Assembly (NCBI RefSeq): GCF_047675955.1
Contig: NC_132918.1
Coordinates: 86,691,139 to 86,755,138, forward strand
DNA from: Chlorocebus sabaeus
Taxonomy: Eukaryota > Chordata > Mammalia > Primates > Cercopithecidae
Direction: 5' to 3'
DNA: 64,000 nt
Below the pieces are notes generated by a model, which was not told the DNA's origin, did no database searches, and saw nothing but the letters and a program-made list of their open reading frames with translations. Position numbers and translations under genes: made by a program. Positions within the stretch are counted from its first letter, which is position 1; every line of letters begins with the position of its first letter. Shown here in pieces: positions 23,401 through 33,966 of this stretch.

Positions 23401-24559
23401 ATTATTTCCATTATTGAAAGAGCTCTATATTCCCCTTTTAATGTCCTCATTTAGAGATCAGATTAGCCAGTTTATAGAGTAGTTAGCAGCTCTTAGACTT
23501 TGCAATCTTAGTAAACACTGTATTGAAACTCAGTCTTACAATAGCAGCGCGGTATGTTTAATCAAAGATACGGTAATTTTAGGTTATTTTGCTGCAGACT
23601 TGAAGAGGCCTTTAAGGCAAAACCATTTCAGACTAGTTGCTTTGTATCATTAAAAAGAGATGAGGGTTTTATGAAACATATTGCCCCTTAGGCACAGCTA
23701 AATTACTCTTTCATAGCTCAGATGAGGCTGGTTATGTGAGCGTTCAGGACTGTTTCAGTGCTAATTTTAAACTGAATGCTTTAGATAATTCCATATGCTA
23801 TTTGAGCTTCAACTGGAAGGATACATTTGCCAATGCTAACATGGAGAATGCTCTTTATTTTATGGTTTTAAAAAAGCTTAGATTGATGGTGTCTTTTTAA
23901 CACGTTAATTTGTCTGCCAAGTGCGCCTTTTCAGGATGGCTGTTAAAATTTTGTCGGCATCATAAATGTACTGCTTCCTGAGATATTTCTTTATTACCAT
24001 GTCTTTGCAAGAAAGCACTTGCCTTAGAATTACTTCTGTGCATGTCTGATTCCTCCTTTATATTTACAGTTTCTTGTGGTACGGCTTTTGTTTGATTCAT
24101 CTTTGTAGCTCAGCAGTGTCTAGAATATAATACGTACTTTAAAATGCTTGCTGTATCCCATCATCTATCAGTATATCTCAATGAAACATAAACTACACTG
24201 GATGACCCTTGAATACTTTTTTTTATGAGAGATTATGCACTCTCAAAGTGTTTCTCAGCTTTTTGTTAGGAGTATCACATAGTACTAACTCGTATAAGTA
24301 CAGGATTTTTTTAAAGTTTTTTTTATTTCAGCATCCTTATGTGCAGGCACGTGGGATAATCAAAGATGACATTCAGAAGTTGGTGATTAAACTGAACCTT
24401 AAAAAATGAGGTTCTCTATCATTCTCTACGATTATGAGAATTTTATTTTAATGCTATCAGGTATCTACCACTGGCAAATATGGATATCACTACTCTGGCC
24501 ATGGAGGGAGAATTCAATAGGCATAAGTCTTTCCCTAATTACTCACAAATCAGAGAAGG
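23401..24559. other. Unassigned sequence with an L2-derived 50-bp copy
   Basis: No gene is seen over about 1.1 kb. Positions 24357-24406 duplicate 23262-23311 with 47 of 50 bases identical. Confidence 0.5.
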
Positions 24560-25394
24560 ATACTGTGATTTTCAGTCAACTTTATTGCGGTATAATTTGC
24601 ATGCAATAATAAATGTCCCCATTGTAAGCGCATAGTTACAAAAGTTTTGGTAAATATATTACTCATGTAACTACCACCCCAATCAACATTTACATAAGCC
24701 TGGAATGTCCCCTTAGATCTTTTGTAAGTAATCCCTCCCATCCTTGCTTCAGGCAAAAGTTGGTCTTCTTTCTGTTACTATGCAATGGTTTTGCCTGGTC
24801 TAAGGTTTTATAGAAATGAAATCAAACAGCATGAATTTTTTTTTTTTTATTTGGCTGCTTTCTCCCCATACAAAGTTTTTGTAATTCATTCTGTTATGGC
24901 ACAGTCATGCACAGTTTATTCCTCTCAATCTCTGAGAATTATCCTGTTGTATGACTGTCCCACGGTGTATTCATGTGTTGATGAAAACATTTGGATTGTT
25001 TCCAATTTTAAACAGTTATGAATAAAGCTACTATGAAATTCTTTTATTTAATAGTTAAGATTTTGTGTGGTTATAGGTTTTCATTTCTTTGAGGGTAACC
25101 ATCCAGTCATGGGATTGCTAGGTCATATGGTAAATGCATGATTACCTTTTTAAGAAGTGCTAAATATTCTCTAAAGTAAGGATACCATTTTAGATTTCCA
25201 CCAGGAATGTACAAGTGTTTCAGCTGTCCCATCTCCATTTTAGTAGTTGGAGTTTTCAGTCTTTAATTTAGCCATTCTTATTGTTGTGTAGTATGATCTC
25301 ATCATGAATTTACTTTGCATGACCTTGAATTAAAAAAAATAGCATGTTTTTATGCATTTAGCTATTTGTATGTCTTCCATAGAGAAATATCTGT
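24560..25394 (-). mobile_element. L1M LINE: 3' UTR and ORF2 3' part
   Basis: Antisense L1M landmarks run in order: TTTATTGCGGTATAATTTGCATG, ACTACCACCCCAATCAACAT, GAATAAAGCTACTATGAAATTC and GGATTGCTAGGTCATATGGT. The element continues past an Alu insertion. Open frames 24406-24609 and 24785-25021 are antisense artefacts. Confidence 0.85.
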
Positions 25395-25675
25395 GGCCAG
25401 GTGGGGTGGCTCACGCATATAATCCTAACACTTTTGAAAGCTGAGGCGGGAGGATAGCTTGAGCTCAGGAGTTCAAGACCAGCTTAAGCAACATGGTGAA
25501 ACCCCTCCTCTACCAAAAATACAAAAAGTAGCTGGGTGTGTTGCCTGTGGTCCTAGATTCTCAGGAGGCTGACGCGGGAGGATCACTTGAGTCTGGCAGA
25601 GGTTTCAGTGAGTCAACATCACACCACTGCACTCTGGCCTGGGTGACAGAGTGAGACTCCCATTTCAAAAAAAAA
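25395..25675 (+). mobile_element. AluJ SINE in L1M
   Basis: A diverged full-length sense Alu runs from GGCCAGGTGGGGTGGCTCAC to GAGTGAGACTCCCATTTC plus an A run. A short shared ATCTG on both sides may be what remains of the target-site duplication. It divides the minus-strand L1M. Confidence 0.9.
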
Positions 25676-26390
25676 TCTGCTTGAACATTTTGCTCATATT
25701 TTATTAGTTGTCTTATTATTACAGAATTGTAAGAATTCCTTATATCTTGTGGATACAAACTCTTTTTCATACATGTATTGCCAATTATTTTTTCCCAGTT
25801 TGTGGCTTAGATTTTTATGTTTTTAATGATGCCTATTATGAGAAAAAGGTTTTAATTTTAATGAAGTCCAGTTAGTTTTTTCTTTTATTGTTCATGCTTA
25901 TTATGTTCTATCTAATACATTTTTGCTTGCATCAATATTATTAATATTTTCTGTATTTCTCTTCTGAAAGTGTTGTCAATTTGCTTATGTTTAGGACTGC
26001 CATCTATGTCAAGTTAATTTTTATTTAATGTGAGATTGAAGTTGTGATTCATTTACTTTTTATATTGATATACAGGTGTTCCAGCACAATCTTTTCAAAA
26101 GATTTTCCTTTCCGTGTTGAATTATGGTACCTTTGATTTATGGTACAATTGATTTGAAGAAAATCAATTAACGTTTCCAATTATTTCTGGGCTTAATATT
26201 CTATTTTATGGATTGCTATGTCTGACCTCACACCAATGCCAAAATGTTTTGGTTTCTGTAGCTTAGAAGTAAATGTTGGATTCAGATAAAATATGTCTTT
26301 AACCTTTATTTTTCTGTTTTCAAAATTTTAGTAGCTAATTTAAGTCCTTGGATTTTCCATATACATTAGAATAAGGTTATCAATTTTTAT
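25676..26390 (-). mobile_element. L1M LINE ORF2 (continuation)
   Basis: Antisense ORF2 resumes with TCTTATTATTACAGAATTGTAAG, TTCCTTATATCTTGTGGATAC, TTTTCCCAGTTTGTGGCTTAG and CTTGGATTTTCCATATACATTAG blocks. It stops where the inverted L1 insertion begins. The same element appears to resume at about 28635. Confidence 0.85.
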
Positions 26391-27371
26391 AAAAAAAAAA
26401 TGTTGAGTTCCAATTCTTTTGGATAGATACCCAGAAATGGAATTCCTAAATGATATAGTAATTTTATTTTTAAGGAGGAGCTGATATACTGTTTCCACAG
26501 TTGCTGCACCATTTTCATCCCATCAACAATATACGAGAGTTCTCATTTCTCCAGATTCTCGCCAACACTTGTTCTCCCCCATTGTTTTGGTGGCCCACCC
26601 TAACAGATGAAAGGTGATATTTCATTGTGATTTTGATTTGCATTTCTCTGGTGATTAGTGATGTTGAGTGTCTTTTTATATATTTCTTGGCTGTATGTCT
26701 GTCTGTCTTTGGAAAAATGTTTATATATGTCTTTTCACTCATTTTTTAATTGGGTTAGTTGTTTTTTAGCTATTGAATTGTAGGCATTCCTTGTATATCT
26801 TGGATATTAATCTCTTACTAGATATATAGTTTGCAAATATGTTCTTCCATTTTGTGGGTTTACTTTTTGCTACTTATTTTTTTGTGTGCAGAAGCTCTTA
26901 AGGTTGTCATTCTATTAGTCTAATTTTGCTATTGTAGCTTGTGCTTTCAGTGTCATATTCCAGAAATCATTGCCAAGTCTAAAGTCATAAAGTTTTCCTT
27001 TTATGTTTTCTCCTAGATGCTTACAGTTCCAGGGCTTATGTATAGATCTTCAATCCATTTTGGGTTGGTTTTTGTGTATAGTGTACAATAATGGCTCAAT
27101 TTCATTATTTTGCATGTGCATATCCAGTTTTCCCATTACTGTTTGCTGGAGAATGTTCTTTTTCCATTGCGTATTCTGGGCACTCTTGTTGAAGATCAGT
27201 TGACTATATATGCATGGGTTTATTTATGGGTTCTCTATACATCCATTCATTTTTATATTTATTTTTACATCTATTAAAACAGTACTATAATGTTTTAATG
27301 ACTAACATTTTGTAATATATTTTAAAATCAGGAGACGTGATGCCTCCAGCCTTCTTTCTCAAGATTGCTTG
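26391..27371 (-). mobile_element. 5'-inverted part of an L1 insertion (twin priming)
   Basis: This minus-strand ORF2 segment reads leftwards to GGATAGATACCCAGAAATGGAATTCC and ends in a TTGAGTTCCAATTC-type block next to an A run. The adjacent plus-strand L1 piece starts almost exactly where this one stops in L1 coordinates. The two halves form one insertion with an inverted 5' part, the hallmark of twin priming. Open frames 26515-26742 and 27003-27203 are artefacts. Confidence 0.8.
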
Positions 27372-27862
27372 ATCTACCTTGAAGAGCTATATGCACTACC
27401 ATGTTCATTACAGCATTCTTTACAATAGTCAAGATATCTAAACAATTTAGATGTCCATTGACACATAAATGAATAAGAAAAATGTGAAATTCACACACAA
27501 TATAATATTATTCAACCTTTTGAAAATCCTGACTTATGTGACAACGTGGATGTATCTGGGAGACATTATGCTAAGTGAAGTAAGCCGTCACAGAAGGACA
27601 AATGCTGCATGGTTTCACTTATATGAGGTATCTAATATAAGAAAACCCATGGAAACGGAGAGTACAATAATAGTTTCCAAGGACTTGGGGGCAGGAGAAT
27701 GGGGAACGAGGAATTGTTTCTCAGAGCATAAAGTTTCAGTTATGCAAGGAGAATAAGCTCTAGAAATCTGGTATAGAACATTGTTCCTATAGTTAATAAT
27801 ACTGTATTTTATACTTAAAAATGTGTTAAAAGGGTAGATCCCGTGTTAAATATTCTTACTAT
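27372..27862 (+). mobile_element. 3' part of the same L1 insertion (sense)
   Basis: Sense L1 ORF2 3' end and 3' UTR: CTTGAAGAGCTATATGCACTAC, GACATTATGCTAAGTGAAGTAAG, CACTTATATGAGGTATC, TATAGTTAATAATACTGTA and a terminal GTGTTAAATATTCTTACTATAAAAG. The pattern is L1MA/L1PB-like. The former tail position is occupied by the polypurine tract. Open frame 27469-27756 overlaps the ORF2 C-terminus and is not an intact protein. Confidence 0.85.
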
Positions 27863-28250
27863 AAAAGAAGGAAGGAAGGAGTGAAGGAAGGAAGGAAGGA
27901 AGGAAGGAAGGAAGGAAGGAAGGAAGGAAAAAGAAGAAAGGGAAGGGAATGGAAGGGAAAGGAGGAGAAAAAGGAGGAGGGAGAGAAGGAGGGAAGGAAA
28001 GAAGAAAGGAAGGAAAGAAGGAGAGAAAGAAAAGAAAGGAAGAAAAAAGAAAGAAAGGAAGAAAGAAAGAAAAGAAGAAAGGGAAGGGAATGGAAGGGAA
28101 AGGAAGAGAGAAAGGAGGAGGGAGAGAAGGAGGGAAGGAAAGAAGAAAGGAAAGGAGAGAAAGAAAAAAAGAAGAAAGAAAGAAAAAGAAAGAGGGAAAG
28201 GAGAAAAAGAAAGGAGGGAGAGAGAGAAAGAGAGAAATAAAGAAGAAAGA
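27863..28250. repeat. (GGAA)n-derived polypurine tract
   Basis: Nearly 390 bp of almost pure purines on the plus strand, with only a few T interruptions. It begins as regular (AAGG)n at the L1 tail and becomes a mix of GAAA, GGAG and GGGA units. A block starting AAGAAGAAAGGGAAGGGAAT at 27931 recurs at 28072. Long frames here (27815-28273 minus; 27881-28240 and 27949-28254 plus) are low-complexity artefacts encoding only Ser/Leu/Phe/Pro or Lys/Arg/Glu/Gly. Confidence 0.95.
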
Positions 28251-28634
28251 CTAATCAATTCTAACCTCCGCAATTAAAAAATGATTAGGGTATCGGTAAG
28301 AATATATTTCCCTACAATTTTTTTTTGATTAAGAACATGTGGAAATATAATGCCTTAATCCAAAGCAATACATTTCAATTACTCTGAAAGGACAAAAAAT
28401 AAGATTATTTGAGGAGAGAAACAACATACCTAATTATACAGTTCATAATGTACAATGAAATAAAATACCCCTGAATTTAAGTTTATTATTACTCATTTGT
28501 AATTATCCTCATGTAAATAATAAAATGTACGCTTCTCCAGCCAAGTCATCTAACTGCTACATGCTTCTATATTACTCACTGCCTAGTGAAGTTGAACTGT
28601 AGTTTAAATAAAAAATATATAATTTTAAAAAATG
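28251..28634. other. Unassigned sequence between L1 tail tract and L1M
   Basis: About 380 bp of AT-rich sequence has no recognised repeat or gene. It separates the inverted L1 and its polypurine tail from the resumed minus-strand L1M. Confidence 0.45.
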
Positions 28635-28870
28635 TTCTACATTAATTTTAGAAACCATACTGGGATTTTGCTTGGACTTTTATAGAATTGACTGATAAAC
28701 TTTGGAATAATTACAATCATAGTTATATGGAGTCATTCTTTATTCATAAACAGGGTATATGTCTTTGATGATGTAAGTCTTTTTAAATTCCTCTTAGCAG
28801 TATTTTATGATTTCAATAAGTATAGGTTTAGTCTCATAAAAGTTGCAAAATTATACATAAAATTTACTCA
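28635..28870 (-). mobile_element. L1M LINE ORF2 (resumed)
   Basis: ACTGGGATTTTGCTTGGACTTTTATAGAATTGA, CATAAACAGGGTATATGTC and CAGTATTTTATGATTTCAATAAGTATAGG match the antisense ORF2 region (each read in part). This is the region expected directly upstream of the segment that ended at about 26390. It is probably the same element. Confidence 0.65.
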
Positions 28871-29059
28871 TGTTCCTCATGCGACTTCCGGTAATGATAT
28901 ATGGTTTGCAGGGTAAAGTACTGGCAAGGAAAAAGTTGCATAGAGAAAACTAACAGAGTTCTGCAGAGGATTCCCCCTGAGAAGTTAATGGATTAAAGTC
29001 AGTGCATGTGTGCGTGTATTTAAGGATGTGGAAAGAATCACTCAAAAGGATTTTAAAAA

Positions 29060-29700
29060 TCTCTGAAGTGTAGAAAGGACGAGGACTATTGCCTCTTCTT
29101 ACCAGCCAGAGCAAAAAATCCTTATCACTCAGAGGAGATGAGTTAGAGAAAGCAAGATAATTTTTGCCTCAGGAAAGAAATAATTAACCTAGACCAAAGA
29201 CTGCTCTACTGCCACATAACAAAAAAAATCACATAACAAAAAAGACCACATAAAAAAGACCCTGAAAGATCACACTTTTTCAAAATAAATTTGAATGACT
29301 TAGAACAAAACCCATTAATATTTATAAAAATATGAAAACTTCCAGCATCTAAAATATAAATTTGACTATTGTTAGAACCCAAGAAAAATTACTAACCATG
29401 AAAAGAAATACGAAAATGCTTCCCATTATGAGGAGGAAGATAAATCAAAAGTGACCACAAACTGACACAAGTTAAAGAATTGGGAGCCACAGACACAAAA
29501 GAGTTCTTATAACTGTATTTCCTGTGTTCAAAAAGGAAGAGAAAAACTCAAATATCTTCAGCAAAGACATGGAAGATATAAAATATATAAATCAACCTTT
29601 TAGAGATGATAACTGCAATGTCTATGATTAAGAATACATTGAATGAGATTAATGGCATGTGTAGTAAAGGGTGGAAGCATGCTCAGTTGGATATAAATTC
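29060..29700 (+). mobile_element. L1M 5' UTR fragment (sense)
   Basis: GAGGACTATTGCCTCTTCTTACCAGCCAGAGC, ACCTAGACCAAAGACTGCTCTACTGCCACA, CATTATGAGGAGGAAGATAAATCAA and GACATGGAAGATATAAAATAT are 5' UTR landmarks of older L1M elements (each read in part). It is cut off where a second L1 5' end begins. Confidence 0.65.
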
Positions 29701-29744
29701 TTTGGTTCACACATTCTTTCATTAATTTTTTTATAAAAAATTCT

Positions 29745-30925
29745 GCTCCAAAACTTCTGCTTTGGGGAAGATGGAGTAGATATATTTTTCTTATTCTTCC
29801 TGCTAATCATGGGGAATGCTGGATATTGTGTATAAAATAAACATATGAAGACTTTGAAGGGTAAAAAGGAACAGAGTGACTAGTGACCTTGCAATTTTAG
29901 GAATGACATGATGATGAGTTGTTTGTTTAGTTTAGTTTTGTTTTTTTGCCTCGTATATCTCAAAAGTTGGCAACCCAGAACTTCCAAAGTTTGCACAAGT
30001 AAAAGTGGCCTCCTTTGTGCCCTGCCAAAAGCCTGCTTACTTTAGCCAAAGTACCAGGAAAGTGACAATCTAGCAAGACAGAACAGCTTTAGACAATAAC
30101 TACTCTCCTCTAACCAAATACCTCAGAAAAACATGTGGTGCTACCCTAGCAGCAAAGACCAAGTAAGGAGCCTAGCTACAAGTCTTCACATGGCTACGAG
30201 ATACTACATCCCAATCCTTTCAGTGAGGCGGTGGCAAAGAAGGCCAGTAGGGATCCAGGACTTTCATCCTGGCTAAGCAGTAAAGAGTCCCATTCCACCC
30301 CAGGTGTTGGTAAAGACCGCAGGAAAGCCAGAAATGTCGCCCCACCTTCCAGTAATGGAGCACCCACCCCATCCCCACAGGGGCGATGTAGGAGGAAGTC
30401 TGGTGGAGAGTCAGGCCTTTCTTCACCGCCTAGCACTAAGGAGGCTGCTCCCCATCCTGCAGTGTCAGTGGAGGCCATGGAGGGAGCCGTAATGAGGCAC
30501 TCCTACACCTGCCAAGTATAGAGGTATCAGTGAAGACCTAGTGGTTAATCTAAAATCCCATCTGCACCTGGCAGGAACGAGGAGTCCCCTCCCTTTTGGT
30601 AGTCAAGAAACACAGAGTAGTGACCTGGATTTCTACCACCACCTGGCAGTCACAGGGCGGTGTGGCCTTTCCTTCCCCTGCTGGATCTGTATAAAAAAAG
30701 GACCAGTGAAAACAGAAGGTTTGGAGAAAGATTGAGATACCATAACATTATACTCCAAATATCCAGGTTTCAATTGAATTCACTCATCATATTGAGGAAA
30801 AAGTGATCTCACTCTAGGAAAAAAGACAGCCAACAGATGTTATTCCGGATGACAGAAATGGCAGAATTACCAAGCAAAGAGTTAAAAGCAGGCACAATAT
30901 AAATACTTCGGAAGTAAGCAAGGCA
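29745..30925 (+). mobile_element. L1M 5' end and 5' UTR (sense)
   Basis: It starts near GGGGAAGATGGAGTAGATA, the typical L1M 5' terminus. It continues through AAAGTTGGCAACCCAGAACTTCC, CTGCCAAAAGCCTGCTTAC, TCAGTGAGGCGGTGGCAAAG, AGTGTCAGTGGAGGCCATGG, CATCTGCACCTGGCAGGAAC and TCTGTATAAAAAAAGGACCAGTG (each read in part). The 5' UTR is followed not by ORF1 but by the 5' end of another L1. Overlapping open frames at 30194-30521 are 5' UTR artefacts. Confidence 0.75.
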
Positions 30926-30930
30926 GACGG

Positions 30931-32620
30931 CTTGGCCAGGAGCAGCTAGAAGCTGGGAGAGAATCCTCAGGGTGGGGAAAGGATAAGTGGGAGATCCTTA
31001 GTGCTCCACATTCCCACTACAGACTCTTGCAACCCTAACCACAGGAGGGCCCATTGACCCTCACTGTCCCTGATACCAAGCTAGGAAGCTGCCTGGAGAC
31101 TGTGCAACGGCATTGCTCCTTAGAGGGAGCTCACGCTGAGTCCCCCACACACCCCGAGTCCTAAGCAGTGGAAACATGGCACCATTTTGAGAGCCCAGCC
31201 CCACCAGGCTACATCCTGCCCTGGGGCTCAGCAGCCCCTGCAATTCCATATCCCTGGCTCTACAGTAATATCTCCCTGCCTTTACTCAGAGGGTTTCAGT
31301 GGTGCCATGCCAGTTGGACCCAGCAGAGAGACAGAATCTCTGGCACTCTAGCACACACAGTATTCTGCACCCAAGGGATTAGGTGGTGCAGTGCACTGGG
31401 GAGGTTGCACCCTGGACTGAGGGAACCACAGCATGCTCCCAGGGCCTGAAACTGGCCTGATTTGGACTGCTGCCACTGGCAGTCATCCCACCCCTACCCT
31501 AACCCACCCCCGGCAGTTCTGCTGCACGACGCTGGCAGGAGCCTTTAGCATAAGCTCTCCCTACCTGTGGCCACAGTTGCTGCCACCACTGGGGGCCAAA
31601 ACATGTGCCACCCTGCTAGGAGCAGACTTGCACAAACCTTAAGAACAGGCTGTCCTCACCCATAGCCATAGCAGCTGCTGCTGCTGCCAGGGACCAAAAC
31701 ATGTGTGATGGCAGTGACCCCAAACTTCCCAGCAGCAGGGCCCCCACATACCTGCACACACCATGAGAATGGGCTCTCTCAATTGCTGCCACTGGGAGCC
31801 AAAGCACATGTTCCCCAGAGCCTAAGAGATGCCTGCCTATGACAGCTGCCACAGAGAGCGACCTTGCCCCACCACCAGCAGGGCTGCAGCACACTTGCAC
31901 GTGTGCTGAGGACGGGCTCCTACTGATCATCATGACCACTGCTGCTATCACCCAAGCGCTCTGCTGGAGCACTGGAGATCACTCTGCCTGGTCCACTATA
32001 GCCTGTACCCAGTCACAAAACTGAAAAGCCTAAGCACAGGTCTACCCAACCTGTCACTGCCCCCTCCAGTGCCCAAATATGCCAATGGGGAGCTGAGGAT
32101 TGTCCTACCTTGTCCACTACTGCTAGTGTCTATGCAGTCCTACTGACAGCCTGAGGACAAGCCCACCAAACCTACTGCCACCATCACAGCTGGTACCTAT
32201 CCACAAGCACAACCTGGGGTTCCCTGGATTGGCCTGCCCAGTTCACTTCAGCCACCACTAACACGAGTGCATGCCCACTTCAGGGATTATCCTCCCCTGG
32301 TCCTGCACAAGGGTTGTCCTCCCGCTGCAGTGGTCATTCTTCACACCACACATGCTTTCCAGGAACACAGTGATTCTCTCTCCTGCCTGACCCTCTGCTG
32401 ACACTGCTGGTACCTGAGCAAGGTGCCTGAAGGTCTCAGAATCAGCCGCCATGGACATGTTAATAGCGATGATCACATATGCCACTGAGTGGCCAAAGAA
32501 CAGGCAGGTGTGGTTCACCACTGCCACCACTGGAGCCTGAAGACTGCCCCACCAGGCATCTACACACACAGCCTTGCACTAATAACCACAGACCAAGCCA
32601 AAAAAAAAAAAAAAAAATCG
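30931..32620 (+). promoter_or_regulatory. GC-rich 5' UTR/promoter of an L1PB/L1MA-age L1
   Basis: The L1 starts near GGCTTGGCCAGGAGCAGCTA. Its 5' UTR shows GGAGATCCTTAGTGCTCCAC, CCCCCACACACCCCGAGTCCTAAGCAGTGG, ATTTTGAGAGCCCAGCCCC and TGCACCCAAGGGATTAGG (each read in part). This region is markedly more GC-rich than the surroundings. In intact elements it carries the internal RNA polymerase II promoter and often an antisense promoter. Here CpGs look depleted (CA/TG in their place) and activity is doubtful. Many short open frames (31061-32569) arise only from the GC-rich composition. Confidence 0.75.
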
Positions 32621-32689
32621 CAAAACAATCAATGTTGTTTATAGTCAAAAAAAAGTATACAGAGACTATACTACAGCACATACCCAGAA

Positions 32690-33791
32690 TAAAAGTAAAA
32701 ATGCCTTACCCAACCAAACCAAAATACAATTTTAGGAAAAAGCCCTCCCTTACAAAAGCTAATCCAAAAAAATTGGAAGAAGCAACTATTACACTAGATG
32801 TTCAGATATCAAAGTAAAAACACAAGAAACATTAAAAAGTTTGGAAAAAAGAACCTTGTAGAGTAACATAATAATTATCCAGAAACAGATTTCAAATAAA
32901 AATAAATTTATAAAATATAGAAATAAATTTTTGAAATATAGAAAAAGTTCAAAATAACAATATTAAAGATATTGCAATACAAAAGAAGATAAACAATACA
33001 TATAAATCAGAAAAAAAATCAGGATATAAGTGAGAAATTCACTATCTATCTATCTAACTATCTATGAGACAGAAATTCTGGAAGAATACAGTGTGTATAA
33101 TGACACATTGAAAGCCTCAACAATAGATGACCAAATGGAAGAGATAATTTCATAACCTGAAGTCAAGTCTTTGGAAATACCCCAGTCAGACAAAAGTAAA
33201 AGAGAATGAACAAAGCATATATGACATATAAGATACTATAAAATGACCAAATATTTGAATATGGGGGGGGGGTTCCAGAAAATGTAGAGAAGGCCAAAGT
33301 CATAGAAAATGATTTAACAAAATTATTTAACAAATTATTTAACAAGATAATAGCTTTAAAATGATCAATTCTAACAAAATATTTAGATATCCAAATACAA
33401 GAAACTCAAAAATTACCAAGTAGATATAACCAAAAAGTTATTCTCCCAGCCCATTATAGTCAAACTGTCAGAAGTCAGAAACAAAGAGATAATTCTAAAA
33501 ATAGCAAGAGAGACAGATATCTAGTCACATGTAAGAGAATCTCCATCAGACTTACAGCAAGATTCTCAGCAGATAATTCACAAAGTAGGAAAAAATGGGA
33601 TGATATATTTGAAGTGCTGAAAGAAAAAAAAACTGTTAGTAAAAATTACTATACCCAACAAAGTTATTCTTCCTAAGTGAAGGAGAAATAAAGTTTTGTC
33701 CAGAGAAGGAAAACTGAGGGAATTCACTACTGCTAGACTAATCCTATTAGAAATGCTTAAAGGAGTCCTACATCTGGAAGTGAAAGGATGA
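32690..33791 (+). pseudogene. L1 ORF1 pseudogene (RNA-binding protein)
   Basis: ORF1p is the trimeric coiled-coil RNA-binding chaperone of L1 ribonucleoprotein particles. The region matches L1 ORF1 from AATAATTATCCAGAAACAGATTTC, through GAAATACCCCAGTCAGACAAA and GACCAAATATTTGAATATGG, to the typical C-terminus CTACATCTGGAAGTGAAAGG followed by TGA at 33789-33791 (each read in part). No continuous frame survives. One clear lesion is a run of ten G at 33263-33272 where the family has a short G run before TTCCAGAA. A short direct repeat of TTATTTAACAAA units at 33309-33345 adds further disruption. The 5' limit is approximate. It is followed after a short spacer by ORF2, as in intact L1. Confidence 0.75.
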
Positions 33792-33966
33792 TATCTACCA
33801 TCATGAAAACACACAAAAGTATAAAATTCACAAGTAGAACAAACAGACAAATAAGAAAGAGAAAGGACCCAAATGCTTCCATGAAAGAACCATCAAACTG
33901 CAATGATAGAGAGTAAGAGAGAAAGAAAGAAAGGTTACACAAAGCAACCAGAAAACAATTAGCAAA

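Noticed and set aside
27815..28273. 152-codon minus-strand frame and 101-119-codon plus-strand frames
   Set aside because: They arise from the polypurine tract and encode only a few residue types in runs. No start context or domain is present.
30194..32569. Cluster of overlapping GC-rich frames on both strands
   Set aside because: These lie in L1 5' UTRs, where GC content removes stops. No domain is recognisable.
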